Assembly: GCA_003024985.2 (NCBI GenBank)
Contig: PXIH01S0017144.1
Source: Euperipatoides rowelli
Taxonomy: Eukaryota; Onychophora; Udeonychophora; Euonychophora; Peripatopsidae
Length of the DNA: 10,712 bases
Direction: 5' to 3' (one strand)
Positions 1 through 7,244 of this stretch are shown here, one piece after another. Both the position numbers and the translations under genes were made by a program. The first letter of the stretch is position 1. Each line of letters begins with the position of its first letter. The notes under the pieces were generated by a model. That model searched no databases. It was not told the origin of the DNA and was given only the letters and a program-made list of their open reading frames with translations.

Positions 1-120
1 CAAAATTATTAAAAGCATTTTTTATTGAATTTGCACTAAAATATTTCTAGCCGTCAAACCCAGTCCCCTCCAAAATTATATCCTTAGTGTACTACAGCTC
101 CCACCACATACACTTTGTAA

Positions 121-165
121 TTTAATTGTGCAAAAAAATAAAAATCTTTTAATTGTGCAAAAAAA
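121..165. repeat. Short direct repeat in A-rich DNA
   Basis: An 18-base word (TTTAATTGTGC followed by seven A) occurs at 121-138 and again at 148-165, a 27-base period. The second copy runs into a longer A tract. It is seen directly and is probably a slippage-type duplication. No gene was recognised in positions 1-374 apart from this repeat. Confidence 0.7.
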
Positions 166-374
166 AAAAAAAAAACTGTATCCACCCTACCATTTTTGTT
201 TTTGCTAGGAACTCCTCTATTTTGCTGCAAAATGTTTTACACAATTAGCCAAAATGCTACTCCATTTTCCTACCCAGCTTAAACCCTGTAAGAGTATACT
301 GTATATTATAATTTCCCATGACTGAAAGCTGATGTACACCTCCTTCAAAACAAACTTGCTTTATTCAAAAACAG

Positions 375-421
375 AAGTTGCAGAACTTCCTTGGGAAGAA
401 GCTGCTGAAGATTATTTCTAA
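375..421 (+). CDS. Possible last coding exon of an upstream gene
   Basis: An acceptor-like AACAG ends at 374. After it, a phase-1 reading (AA, then GTT at 377) stays open to a TAA at 419-421. The frame encodes a short acidic tail ending LPWEEAAEDYF. The segment is more GC-rich than its surroundings, and an AATAAA follows about 90 bases after the stop, which together suggest a terminal exon with its 3' UTR. The polypyrimidine tract is weak. The frame also extends upstream to an ATG at about 332, so a 25-30 codon chance ORF cannot be excluded. I do not recognise the protein. The rest of the gene would lie to the left, outside the window. Confidence 0.35.
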
Positions 422-512
422 GTTGGAAGCATGGTAATAGCGGCTGTTAAAGTATTGGTCTTTCTGTTTAAAGATCAAATGTTGCATTTCTCCTTATCTT
501 AACTTTGCTTTG

Positions 513-518
513 AATAAA
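513..518 (+). terminator. AATAAA polyadenylation signal candidate
   Basis: AATAAA is followed about 13 bases later by a run of A at 532-541. It is about 90 bases downstream of the candidate stop codon at 419-421. The spacing fits a cleavage site near 530-540. In DNA this AT-rich a single hexamer is common by chance, so support comes mainly from the candidate exon upstream. Confidence 0.35.
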
Positions 519-541
519 TTTTCTCAACATGAAAAAAAAAA

Positions 542-1029
542 TATGTTAGAAAATTGGTTACTACTGTATTTGTTGATGTTGGGAATCTATAGTGAACGCT
601 GGATGGTAAAAGAAATTAAGGTAGTCTGAAACAAAATTAAATTCAATGTATTTATTGGACTAGAATGTAAATCAATAAAATAATACCAAACAACAACTCT
701 ATTATACAAAACTATGGTAACTAAAAAGCCCCAAATTGACAATTTTGTAAATAGTACCAGTGGGGCAGCATACACTCTTTGGATTGAAATCTGTCATTCA
801 GCTCCATAATAATTAAATAGAAAACTTGCTGGTATAATGAATGTCAATCTAACCAAGTGAGACCCAGAAGCAGCTATTCAAGACTATCTTGCACATATGC
901 AAAACAAAAATATGAATAAATTTGCATTAATTGAATTGTGTAAGGGAGTCGATTGTCTTGCATATATTGTATATAATCCATGATTGATCAGATCGCATTA
1001 ATAAGACATTCATTATAAAATAAAGGCCA
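542..1029. other. AT-rich non-coding DNA, no gene seen
   Basis: Both strands are full of stops. The only longer open frame is a minus-strand hydrophobic one at 587-775, without a coding-like composition or splice context. Short words such as CTTGCACATATGC near 890 resemble words in the dispersed repeat further right, but I cannot define a boundary. Confidence 0.5.
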
Positions 1030-1180
1030 TATTAAGAAAGTACCAAATGTGCAGAACACATACAGCTTATCCTCTACATGAACTAATCACTAAGATAAGA
1101 CCAGTGATTGATAATGCGCTGTCAGCATTATGGAAACAAATCTTGTAAAACACAAATAAATTGCCAATACACGAACAAAC
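1030..1180. repeat. Tandem repeat unit A of a dispersed repeat
   Basis: The unit starts at TATTAAGAAAG and ends exactly where the same word starts again at 1181. It shares colinear blocks with the next unit, including TGATTGATAATG, the block CAGCATTATGGAAACAA, TCTTGTAAAA and AATTG.CAAT.CACG. Unit A is about 25 bases shorter than unit B because B has an extra segment in its middle. The family is unidentified; no transposon ends or target duplications were seen. Confidence 0.7.
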
Positions 1181-1356
1181 TATTAAGAAAGTAACGAGTG
1201 TGCAAGACACACTACTTATCCCCTAAACGAGAGAATCAATGTAACATTAAGAACATTAATTCACTATAAAAGATAAAATTGATGATTGATAATGTGCTGT
1301 TAGCATTATGGAAACAAGTCTTGTAAAATGCAAAGAAATTGTCAATGCACGTGCGA
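1181..1356. repeat. Tandem repeat unit B of a dispersed repeat
   Basis: This is the head-to-tail second copy of the 1030-1180 unit, with the same block order, beginning with TATTAAGAAAG and ending in GTCAATGCACGTGCGAAAG. It is diverged, so the duplication is not recent. A third, more degenerate relative of its right half seems to lie at about 4262-4352 (TTATGTGCTGACGC, then ATTGACAATGTACGAGTGAAA). Confidence 0.65.
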
Positions 1357-1740
1357 AAGAAAATCTGTTTGCCATAGCATTCTGTCACCTCCCAATGCAC
1401 ATGGTAATTTATTTATTAAGGAAGTGAAAACTGATTTATGCAGTGACTTGATAACGGGATGGTAATTAAAAGAATAAAATAAACAGTTGTATTAAATAAT
1501 TTGAGAAAAATCTTAGATCTCACTGGATAATGATGGCTTCTAGAAATTTTTAATGTTTTATAATCTGGTATTGTACATTAGCCTTCATGGGCTTCAATGT
1601 ACATTGTGCACATGAGGCAACGATCAGATCCNACACACACACACATTATAATGCTTGTACAATACTTCCCTGTTTCACTAATTGAATAATACTATTAAGA
1701 AGTGGGCAGACAATTATAATTTTTCCTCTTCCTCATTCAG
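1357..1740. other. AT-rich DNA, no gene seen
   Basis: No coding sequence is supported. A small inverted repeat lies at 1572-1603: TGTACATT pairs with AATGTACA across a 16-base spacer. A short (AC)n tract at 1633-1644 adjoins an undetermined base at 1632. Confidence 0.5.
1633..1644. repeat. (AC)6 microsatellite
   Basis: Six AC units are read directly, next to an N at 1632. The N may reflect length variation or a base-calling problem at the repeat. Confidence 0.8.
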
Positions 1741-1777
1741 AGATTTTCAAAGTGTGCTAAGAGAAGCAGGATTTACA
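1741..1777 (+). CDS. Weak candidate exon upstream of the exon series
   Basis: A good polypyrimidine tract and CAG acceptor (TTTTTCCTCTTCCTCATTCAG) end at 1740, and a possible donor A|GTATGC follows at 1778. Read from phase 0 the exon has 12 codons plus one base, so it ends in phase 1 and would join the next exon (2012) in frame. A second frame from 1742 is also open, for 31 codons to a TGA at 1835. I cannot decide between the two, and neither product is recognised. It could be an early exon of the series below, an exon of something else, or chance. Confidence 0.18.
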
Positions 1778-2011
1778 GTATGCGCAAGGAAGCAACTTTT
1801 AGTACAACACTTTGCAATTTTAAATTTACAAGCCTGACATCTATTGACTAAAAGCGTTCATTGATCTGAAGTGATTATCTGAGTTATACAGTAGTTGTGT
1901 AAATCTTTTATTTCTCCTTGTCTTTGATTTTAGAAAAAATTGTGCTGCCATAATTTATTTTCTTAGATAAATAATATTATTTAAACTGTTTAATTTGTTT
2001 TTTTTTTTAAG

Positions 2012-2113
2012 GCTCTGGTGATCCTGAAAAAAAATCTCAAGTGCCTAAGACTTCCAATAAAAAACATGTGTATGAATCGACTACTAAAGAATCTCCAAAA
2101 TATGACATATCAG
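2012..2113 (+). CDS. Phase 1-1 exon, charged disordered protein (first clear exon)
   Basis: A long T tract plus AAG acceptor ends at 2011, and the donor is G|GTTAGG at 2114. The exon is 102 bases. After two junction bases (GC) the frame is open throughout. Codons 2-10 read SGDPEKKSQ, followed by KTSNKKHVYESTTKESPKY; the peptide is rich in Lys, Ser, Thr and Glu with almost no hydrophobics, so it is probably disordered. Start phase and end phase are both 1, matching the later exons, and the junction codon is completed to Gly if the previous exon ends in G. It shows no obvious similarity to the Arg-Val-Leu module of the exons at 2811 and 7285. The donor is only fair (GTTAGG). It is the first well-supported exon here; the gene start was not found. 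Function unknown. Confidence 0.55.
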
Positions 2114-2810
2114 GTTAGGGAACTTTTATATACTTTACAATATTTTATTTCTCTGCTACAGACTAAAGCTGCGCCCTAATTATTGTTTAAATGAACAAAT
2201 AGCTAATAAAGTAGGGTCAGAATAAGCTGTTGTTATAAATGACTTAATTGATTTTATTACACAATTCCCCCCTTCCCAATTTAATTAAAGTATATTATCA
2301 ATATAATTTTCAACTTTGTCGATTTATTTTGCCAAAAAAATGGACGTTTAATTCATCAAATTTTCTTAATTTCATTTAAAAAAGTGTGAAAATCTAAATT
2401 TTATACACTGTTAGAGAATGAACATGTGATCTATGACATCATCTTAAATAGAAATCAAAGCAAACACCAGCTATTTGCTTTGATTTCTGTTTAAAATGAT
2501 GTCATAGATGAGGTCATCTTAAACAGAAATCAAAGCAAACAGCTGGTGTTTGCTTTGATTTCTATTTAAGATGATATCATAGATGACGTGTATGTTCATC
2601 TCTAACATTGATATAAAACTTAGATTTTAACACTTTTTTAAATGAAATAAAAAATTTGATGAATTAAACGTACATTTTTTTTTTTTGCAAAATAAAACTA
2701 AATTGACAAAGTTGAAAATAGCATTGATAATACGCTTTAAAAACCAAAAGGAGCTGGACCTGAAATATGGAGATAATTTATTATAATTTCCTGTTGAATA
2801 CATCTTTTAG
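2114..2810 (+). other. Intron holding a foldback transposon
   Basis: This is the inferred intron between two phase-1 exons. Its content is the 448-bp palindromic element at 2289-2736 plus about 175 bases of unique AT-rich DNA on the left and 74 bases on the right. The acceptor at its end is CATCTTTTAG. Confidence 0.5.
2289..2736. mobile_element. Foldback/MITE, 448-bp near-perfect palindrome, TTAA ends
   Basis: The left half reads as the reverse complement of the right half, colinearly from end to end. TTATCAAT, TTTTCAACTTTGTC, CGTTTAATTCATCAAATTTT and AACATG-like blocks all recur inverted. The centre is near 2512. Each half contains its own hairpin: 2451-2464 pairs with 2474-2487, and 2526-2539 with 2549-2562 (arms GAAATCAAAGCAAA). 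TTAA flanks both sides (2285-2288 and 2737-2740), as expected for a TTAA target duplication typical of piggyBac-type elements. The terminal bases (AGTATATTATC versus AGCGTATTATC) do not match the usual piggyBac ends, so the superfamily is uncertain. There is no coding capacity. It lies in an intron, 74 bases before an exon. Confidence 0.85.
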
Positions 2811-2933
2811 GTTTGAATGATGATTCAGATGCTGATGAACGTGTTCTAGCAGCTCTGCGAGATAACGTAACCGCCAATATATTTAATGTAAATTTTGAAG
2901 ACTCATCTAAAAAGGAAACACCAGAAAATAAAG
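2811..2933 (+). CDS. Phase 1-1 exon with the Arg-Val-Leu module, copy 1
   Basis: The acceptor CATCTTTTAG ends at 2810, and the donor G|GTAAGT at 2934 is a near-consensus match. The exon is 123 bases, open in the frame beginning GT TTG AAT. It starts LNDDSDADERVLAALRDN, then NVNFEDSSKKETPENK. An acidic stretch leads into a short amphipathic Val-Leu-x-x-Leu segment, followed by a polar tail. The first 57 bases match those of exon 7285-7377 at 42 positions, and 8 of 18 residues are identical, so the two are duplicated modules. It begins and ends in phase 1. The exon is bracketed by two transposons, a foldback 74 bases upstream and a hAT-like MITE 32 bases downstream. The family is not recognised and a function cannot be given. 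The antisense frame through it is a shadow. Confidence 0.7.
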
Positions 2934-2957
2934 GTAAGTTGACAGAATCACTTGATC

Positions 2958-2994
2958 CAATAATACAAGGGTGTAACGGGGTGTCTGGACTCCC

Positions 2995-3025
<31 letters not shown>

Positions 3026-3184
3026 AAACTTTAAAAATTTCAATAATTAAAAAAAAAAAAAGCTTTAAATCAAATTTGTCAAAAGGTAAACAAAATATCC
3101 GTACAACCAAAAAAAAATCGTATCAAAAATATATAACCCAGGCACCCTCCAAAGTAATTTTCTGGCTACGCCCCTGCAAAAATA
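2958..3184. repeat. 8-bp target duplication around the hAT-like MITE
   Basis: CAATAATA at 2958-2965 and CAAAAATA at 3177-3184 match at 7 of 8 bases and directly abut the element ends. An 8-bp duplication is the hallmark length for hAT insertions. The single mismatch indicates some age. Confidence 0.65.
2966..3176. mobile_element. hAT-like MITE, 211 bp
   Basis: The right end, read on the minus strand, is CAGGGGCGTAGCCAG, a terminal sequence type common in invertebrate non-autonomous hAT elements. The left end is the imperfect inverted partner CAAGGGTGTAACGGG. An 8-bp target duplication with one mismatch flanks it. The interior is low-complexity: a C run followed by a long A run at about 2991-3021, then more A tracts, with no ORF. 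It sits in the intron just 32 bases past the donor-side end of exon 2811-2933. Confidence 0.75.
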
Positions 3185-3225
3185 CCAATATAAATTTGAT
3201 TCATTGTAAAGGTTTTTTTTTTTAG

Positions 3226-3261
3226 ATTTGTTATTAAAGATTATCTGTAATGAAAATATGA
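3226..3261 (+). CDS. Candidate phase 1-1 micro-exon
   Basis: A 13-base T run and TAG acceptor end at 3225, and a possible donor A|GTATTG sits at 3262. The 36-base segment is open in phase 1 and encodes DLLLKIICNENM if the previous exon ends in G. It starts and ends in phase 1 like its neighbours and loosely echoes the Leu-Lys-x-Leu-Leu segment of 3376-3477. The donor is weak and the segment short, so chance is a serious alternative. Confidence 0.22.
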
Positions 3262-3298
3262 GTATTGTTTACTTTTTCAAAGTCAATTAAAAAATCCA

Positions 3299-3310
3299 AC
3301 AACAACAACA
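3299..3310. repeat. (CAA)n microsatellite
   Basis: Four CAA units sit in A-rich intronic sequence and are read directly. Confidence 0.7.
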
Positions 3311-3375
3311 CAAAAAAAAATTTACATAAAAAAAAATAAAAGATCACGTAATTATTTTTTTTAGTTAATGTACCG

Positions 3376-3477
3376 GTATTTCAAAACGTTCAAAAAAAGT
3401 TGAAAATGAAAATTTGATCATTAAATCTCCCATTGAAGACAATTGTCTAAAAGCTTTGTTAAGTAAAGAATTTGAGA
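3376..3477 (+). pseudogene. Exon-like open segment with a broken acceptor
   Basis: This 102-base stretch has the same length as exon 2012-2113. It begins GT ATT, is open for 33 codons, and ends A|GTACAT in phase 1. It encodes ISKRSKKVENENLIIKSP, then IEDNCLKALLSKEFE, whose end resembles the D-x-x-Val-Leu-x-x-Leu part of the modules at 2811 and 7285. The base pair where AG is expected is CG (3374-3375). The real TTTTTTTTAG at 3355-3364 is out of frame or meets TAA in frame. An alternative phase-1 acceptor AAAAAAAG|TT exists at about 3401 but has no pyrimidine tract of its own. It is either a decayed cassette exon or an exon spliced at that weak site. Confidence 0.3.
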
Positions 3478-4070
3478 GTACATTTTAATTAAACAAAATA
3501 GATATCCCTATTTGATAAATGTTTTTTTTTTTAAAAGAATTTAAGCAATGTTATAAACAGTAGGCTATAACTGTTTGTACTTGGATTCAGACTGAAGGAA
3601 AGTATAATTCACTGTGTTTTTAAGTCCAAAAGACTTTCACTTCATAACAGCCTTGCAGTCACACAAATTCCAAAATTGTTAAGGCCAGCCATTGACGCAA
3701 CATTTAACTGCTCAATAATAACTGCACAAGCCAATCGTTGCAAATATGACAGCATCTAGGTGAGAAAACTGCACAGTTTTAGGCACCTGTGCAAATTATC
3801 TGTGCAAGATAAAAATTTTATACTTTTTCACTTCCTCCTGCGCAAGTCTAGCGGCAGAACGCTGTATCTAGGGGGAGTTTGACATAAACTAGACACAGAT
3901 TTTGTTTTAAATTTCTGGCTGGATACCTCACTATCAATATACTGTGTATTGGAAACACTATATTTTGTATTTTTAATTACTATAACAGCAAGGGCAACAG
4001 ACGAGAGATCATCTTCCTCCAAAGCCATGTGTTTATATTGAGTTGATATGCTTGTATCGTCTATGAGATT
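3478..4070. other. AT-rich intronic DNA with an unassigned minus-strand open frame
   Basis: No plus-strand exon is supported. On the minus strand a 104-codon frame at 3828-4142 is open. Its inner methionine at about 4028 begins MALEEDDLSSVALAVIVIK, which loosely resembles the acidic-then-aliphatic start of some Harbinger transposases, but the conserved Trp-Val-His-Pro box that should follow is absent. GC content is locally higher here (CCTCCTGCGCAAGTCTAGCGG at about 3835). It is probably a repeat remnant; no call is made. Confidence 0.3.
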
Positions 4071-4099
4071 ACTTGCACAAGTCTTTAACTTGTGCAAGT
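4071..4099. repeat. Perfect 12-bp inverted repeat with 5-base loop
   Basis: ACTTGCACAAGT at 4071-4082 and ACTTGTGCAAGT at 4088-4099 are exact reverse complements around CTTTA. The arms are also nearly self-palindromic. Related words (TGTGCAAG, TTGCACA) occur near 890, 1199 and 3790. No function is assigned. Confidence 0.85.
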
Positions 4100-4261
4100 C
4101 ATCCCATTTTGAGAAATGCTCAAGGAAAAAAAAAAAATCCAAAGCACAGGAATCCTGTGACTTCTATAACGATCAATCTGCTAATAGATTAAATCTGCTG
4201 TTCTCATCGTTTATTTTTGCAATAAAAAAATTCTCTATAAAAGGAAAAAAATGTCCAACAC

Positions 4262-4352
4262 GATAAGAACTGAATGATTATGTGCTGACGCTTTAAAAAT
4301 GTTAATATTTCACACAAACCATAATGTTATTGACAATGTACGAGTGAAAAGT
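4262..4352. repeat. Degenerate relative of the 1181-1356 repeat
   Basis: It shares in order GATTATGTGCTG.CGC and ATTGACAATGTACGAGTGAAA with the right half of the units at 1030-1356. Divergence is high, and the boundaries are approximate. Confidence 0.35.
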
Positions 4353-4490
4353 TATGTCTTCTTTAGATTAAATCATTATCTCATGCACATATAATATATT
4401 TATTGCTTAGCACAAATTGCATATGTGTTAAAAATGTTCGTTATCTCGGATATCAAAATCTCCAACTAAAGGTAATTTAACACATTGCAG

Positions 4491-4543
4491 TTGATGTCCA
4501 TTGTACTACGTCCTCTAGTAATGAGCCGAGCAGCTATCATTAG
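4491..4543 (+). CDS. Weak candidate exon, possible alternative 3' end
   Basis: An acceptor CATTGCAG ends at 4490. Read in phase 1 the segment encodes VDVHCTTSSSNEPSSYH and stops at TAG 4541-4543. An internal donor A|GTAATG at 4517 would instead make a 26-base phase 1-1 exon. The segment is clearly more GC-rich than its surroundings. The pyrimidine tract is poor and there is no independent support. Confidence 0.18.
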
Positions 4544-5777
4544 TATTTCTGAACATTCAGTATATAATATTTTAAGCTTAGAAATATTATTTTTAAGCTT
4601 GTTTCTGTATAAATTGAATCACTTGGTGGCAGTGAATTATTTTCTTTTATTTCCATTATTAGGGTAGAAATGGTGTAAAATGAGGCAGTGAGCTTACTTT
4701 TCAGATAAGAGTAATGATTTAGGGATAATGGTTAGGGAAATAAATAAGAATTGGGGAAACTAATATTTGAAAGGATGAGAATGTGAACAGATTTTCTATG
4801 GGGCTGGAAGGTGAGAAGAAAGAGGTAATAGGAATGAGGAGGGGGTGAAAGAGAGGAATATTGATGTAATGGGCTTGGAAAAAGTGGTATGTGATTAAAA
4901 AGGGTTTGATAGGATATGTGGTTGATGGGAGAGGCGAATATTGGCAATTAGGGGAAAAAATAGATTAAGACTAACAATTTATTTTGAGCAAATGACTAAA
5001 GTAAAGGAGGAGCCAAAACATTATCAAGAAATAACTACTTTTGTTATGTTGAATAATAGAAAGTGTTAAATTCAATAGGCTTGATGTTTTTAAAATGTAA
5101 ATACTATTCTAATGTATTATTTTAGTTTTTTTTTTTATGAGATAAAACAATAAGCTAATCTATACTGTTATAACTGTATTATACATTAATAAAACATAGA
5201 AATCTGAAAATACATATTCCCATAATTTCTAAAAATATAATGTATCAATCACTGCAGTAAAACATTTTTATTATTTTGACAGATAATGTCTACAAAAATT
5301 ATTTCATTTGTTAAAATAAAAAGAAATTAAGAATATTAATTAAAATCCATTTAGCCTATAGCTCCGCCCCCTTAAACTAATGTTTTCAATAGCCACTGTA
5401 TCATTGTATTCAGACTAATAAATGATCCAAATTAATTTTGAAGGAAGTTAGGGTACCTAACAAAATAATGAATGGATCTTAAATTATCACCATAATGGCT
5501 TTTTAAATAGGAGAAATACAATTTTAAGAATGTAGCTAAAATATATGTTGAATGGTGTTTTGGTTAAAAACATCAGTTAATGAAGTTACAATTTTTTTTT
5601 TGAAATTGTCTTCAAAAAGAAAAAAATGATCTTTAAAAAAAATGAAATAAATATCCCTCAGTTTGAGATTACATTTCAGAAAAAATGTAATGGAATAAAA
5701 GCAAGTGTTATTAATTTAAATGAGAAAATTAAATAGTAAAATGTGTTTTATTCAACTGCAGCGCCAATTCTATTTAG
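4544..5777. other. AT-rich intronic DNA including a C-depleted stretch
   Basis: No exon, RNA gene or transposon with both ends was found. The notable content is the G/A-rich, C-depleted block at about 4741-4970. A minor item is CTATAGCTCCGCCCCC near 5358, which resembles a transposon terminus read outward, without a visible partner. Confidence 0.4.
4741..4970. other. Strongly C-depleted, purine-rich block
   Basis: By direct count, positions 4801-4920 hold 48 G and 2 C on the plus strand; 4741-4970 hold about 7 C in all. The sequence is a non-periodic mix of GGAA, GAGG and TTAGGG-like words, not a simple tandem repeat. The minus-strand open frame here (4732-4947) is a by-product of this composition. 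It may be an old, degenerated purine tract. Confidence 0.7.
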
Positions 5778-5790
5778 TGCCACCTAGTGG
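5778..5790 (-). promoter_or_regulatory. CTCF-like core site
   Basis: Read on the minus strand the 13 bases are CCACTAGGTGGCA, which agrees at every position with the CTCF core consensus CCASYAGRKGGCR. It stands in a small GC-rich island (about 5758-5810) in AT-rich DNA. Such sites can be carried by SINEs, and CTCF is not present in all metazoan lineages, so whether it is bound depends on the species. Confidence 0.35.
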
Positions 5791-6547
5791 TGGGTGTAGA
5801 CTAGGGTGCTTAAACTTGGAGGTGGCTTAGAAAAATTATTTTCAATTTGAAATATGTTATTACTTTTGTTAATTTATTTTTCTTTCATGAAATTTTAATC
5901 AATAAAATTAATAACAGATATCTCTCAAATAATACAAAATAATTTATTTTTATCAAAATTAACTTTGAATTGGGAAAGGAATTCCAGGCCTGTTATCCTA
6001 TTGGTACATAACTTAGTTGGCTTGACCTGTATTCCTGCAAGATTCGAAGATGGATGTTAACTTTAAAGGCCTAACTATCAATGTTAGACTTGGTACTGCA
6101 TTTAAACTGATACATGGCACTTTATCCGACAAACAACCTATTCTAAAACATGTCGGGAGGGCACCCGAAACAACATTATAAAACTAACTAAAAGTACTTG
6201 ATTACAACAAAGGATATCGATGGCAAATGTTTAATATATCTACCTATATTTATTAACATTTATAAACTTACACGGATTAAAATAAAGGTAAATAAAGTTG
6301 TGGTGATACCAAGCATTCCGATGTCCTACTATAATTAACTTATCTCTTTTATTTCAAATAATAACACAAATAATAAATCAAGACCCAAATAATAAGATAA
6401 TGGCTATAATCAAATAAAAGATCATGGTGGGGTGGTCCTAGATGGGAAATGCACTCTCTAGTATTGCAGGGTATCGTACCAGAAGTAGGACACTAATTGA
6501 ATGTACTTAGAGCTTTTAATAGCTTATGTACAAATCTTCCAAAAGTT
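5791..6547. other. Intronic DNA, no exon seen
   Basis: There are no supported coding segments. About 5980-6190 is somewhat less AT-rich and contains a short hairpin TCGGG/CCCGA at about 6154-6170. The region could be an old repeat, but no ends or copies are visible in the window. Confidence 0.4.
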
Positions 6548-6776
6548 CAGGAGCAGGCAAAAATTGTTAGGAGCCAGGTAAGAAGTGGGAAAAGAGGGGG
6601 GGGGGTACATATGCTTGTAACAATTATTGATAAAGCAAGAAAAACTATTATAACTTATGTATTTAATTTTTAGATAAACTTTATTATACTGATGTTATTG
6701 GTGAAGGTCATTAAACATTAAAATTAATCATTTTTTTCAGGAGCCATGGCTCCCAGGCTCCTTGAATTCATACACC
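6548..6776. mobile_element. Possible hAT-like element, right end clear
   Basis: The right end, read on the minus strand, starts CAGGGGTGTATGAATTC and then AAGGAGCCTGGGAGCC, like the CAGGG-type ends elsewhere in the window. A possible left end is CAGGAGCAGGC at 6548, followed by TTAGGAGCCAGG, which shares the subterminal GGAGCC word. A G run sits at about 6595-6606. I could not find a convincing 8-bp target duplication, so the left boundary is uncertain. Confidence 0.35.
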
Positions 6777-6794
6777 CCTGCACATACAAATACT
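6741..6794 (+). CDS. Potential transposon-derived phase 1-1 exon
   Basis: A strong acceptor (TTTTTTTCAG, ending 6740) and a strong donor (T|GTAAGT at 6795) delimit 54 bases, open in phase 1 and ending in phase 1. It encodes AMAPRLLEFIHPCTYKY after the junction codon. Most of the segment is the terminal inverted repeat of the CAGGGG-type element described at 6548-6776, and the donor comes from flanking DNA. If used, it is an exonised transposon end. The encoded residues have a different character from the charged neighbours, so it may be unused. Confidence 0.28.
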
Positions 6795-7244
6795 GTAAGT
6801 GTAGATGAATATACGGCCCTGCATAATTCTCCCACATGGAAGGATGACAATTTCTCCACCAATTTCAACCAATGAGAAAATCACCTCTATCCATACCTTA
6901 CTATTAAAATATGTCAAAATGTAGCAAAACTGTGGAAGAAAGCTGAAATATANCAAAAGGAGAAAATCTAAAAATATTTCACTTGGTCAAATTATGTGCA
7001 TATGATTTTAACATTTAAAATCGGGTCTGTAAGCTTATTGGCAATCGCCCATGTACATCCAGATTAATTTTGTCCAAAACTAATATTTCTGAGAGTTATT
7101 TTATTAGATACACCTCATCTTAAATGATTGTGATGAATGTATAGATGCTGTTTGTAGAAAATTAATATGTTTAGAATATATGCAAAATGGCTCATAGACA
7201 AATACAGTGTTGTATACAGTATATTTATTTAATTTACAGTAGAT

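Noticed and set aside
2451-2562. CRISPR-like array from the repeated GAAATCAAAGCAAA words
   Set aside because: The words are the arms of nested hairpins within a palindromic transposon, alternating in orientation, in eukaryotic DNA.
2737-3110. Minus-strand frames over exon 2811-2933 and the MITE
   Set aside because: They are antisense to the supported exon and to homopolymer runs in the MITE.
3828-4142. 104-codon minus-strand frame with a Harbinger-like start
   Set aside because: The acidic-aliphatic start is suggestive, but the expected Trp-Val-His-Pro region is missing and no transposon ends were found. Not enough for a call.
4367-4471. 105-base open segment between CTTTAG and G|GTAATT
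   Set aside because: Splice-like sites are present, but it is phase 0-0, overlaps low-GC sequence, and the peptide is Leu/Ile/Tyr-rich as expected from AT-rich DNA.
4485-4667. 60-codon plus-strand frame
   Set aside because: It has a hydrophobic AT-driven composition, no splice or regulatory context, and overlaps a better but still weak candidate in another frame.
4710-4745. Telomere-like TTAGGG words
   Set aside because: Only two isolated copies within a G/A-rich stretch, with no tandem array.
4732-4947. 71-codon minus-strand frame
   Set aside because: A by-product of the C-depleted plus strand (few G on the minus strand, low-complexity Ser/Pro/Leu peptide).
6674-6706. 33-base phase 1-1 segment after TTTTTAG
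   Set aside because: The donor GTCATT is poor and the segment lies within a probable transposon; likely chance.
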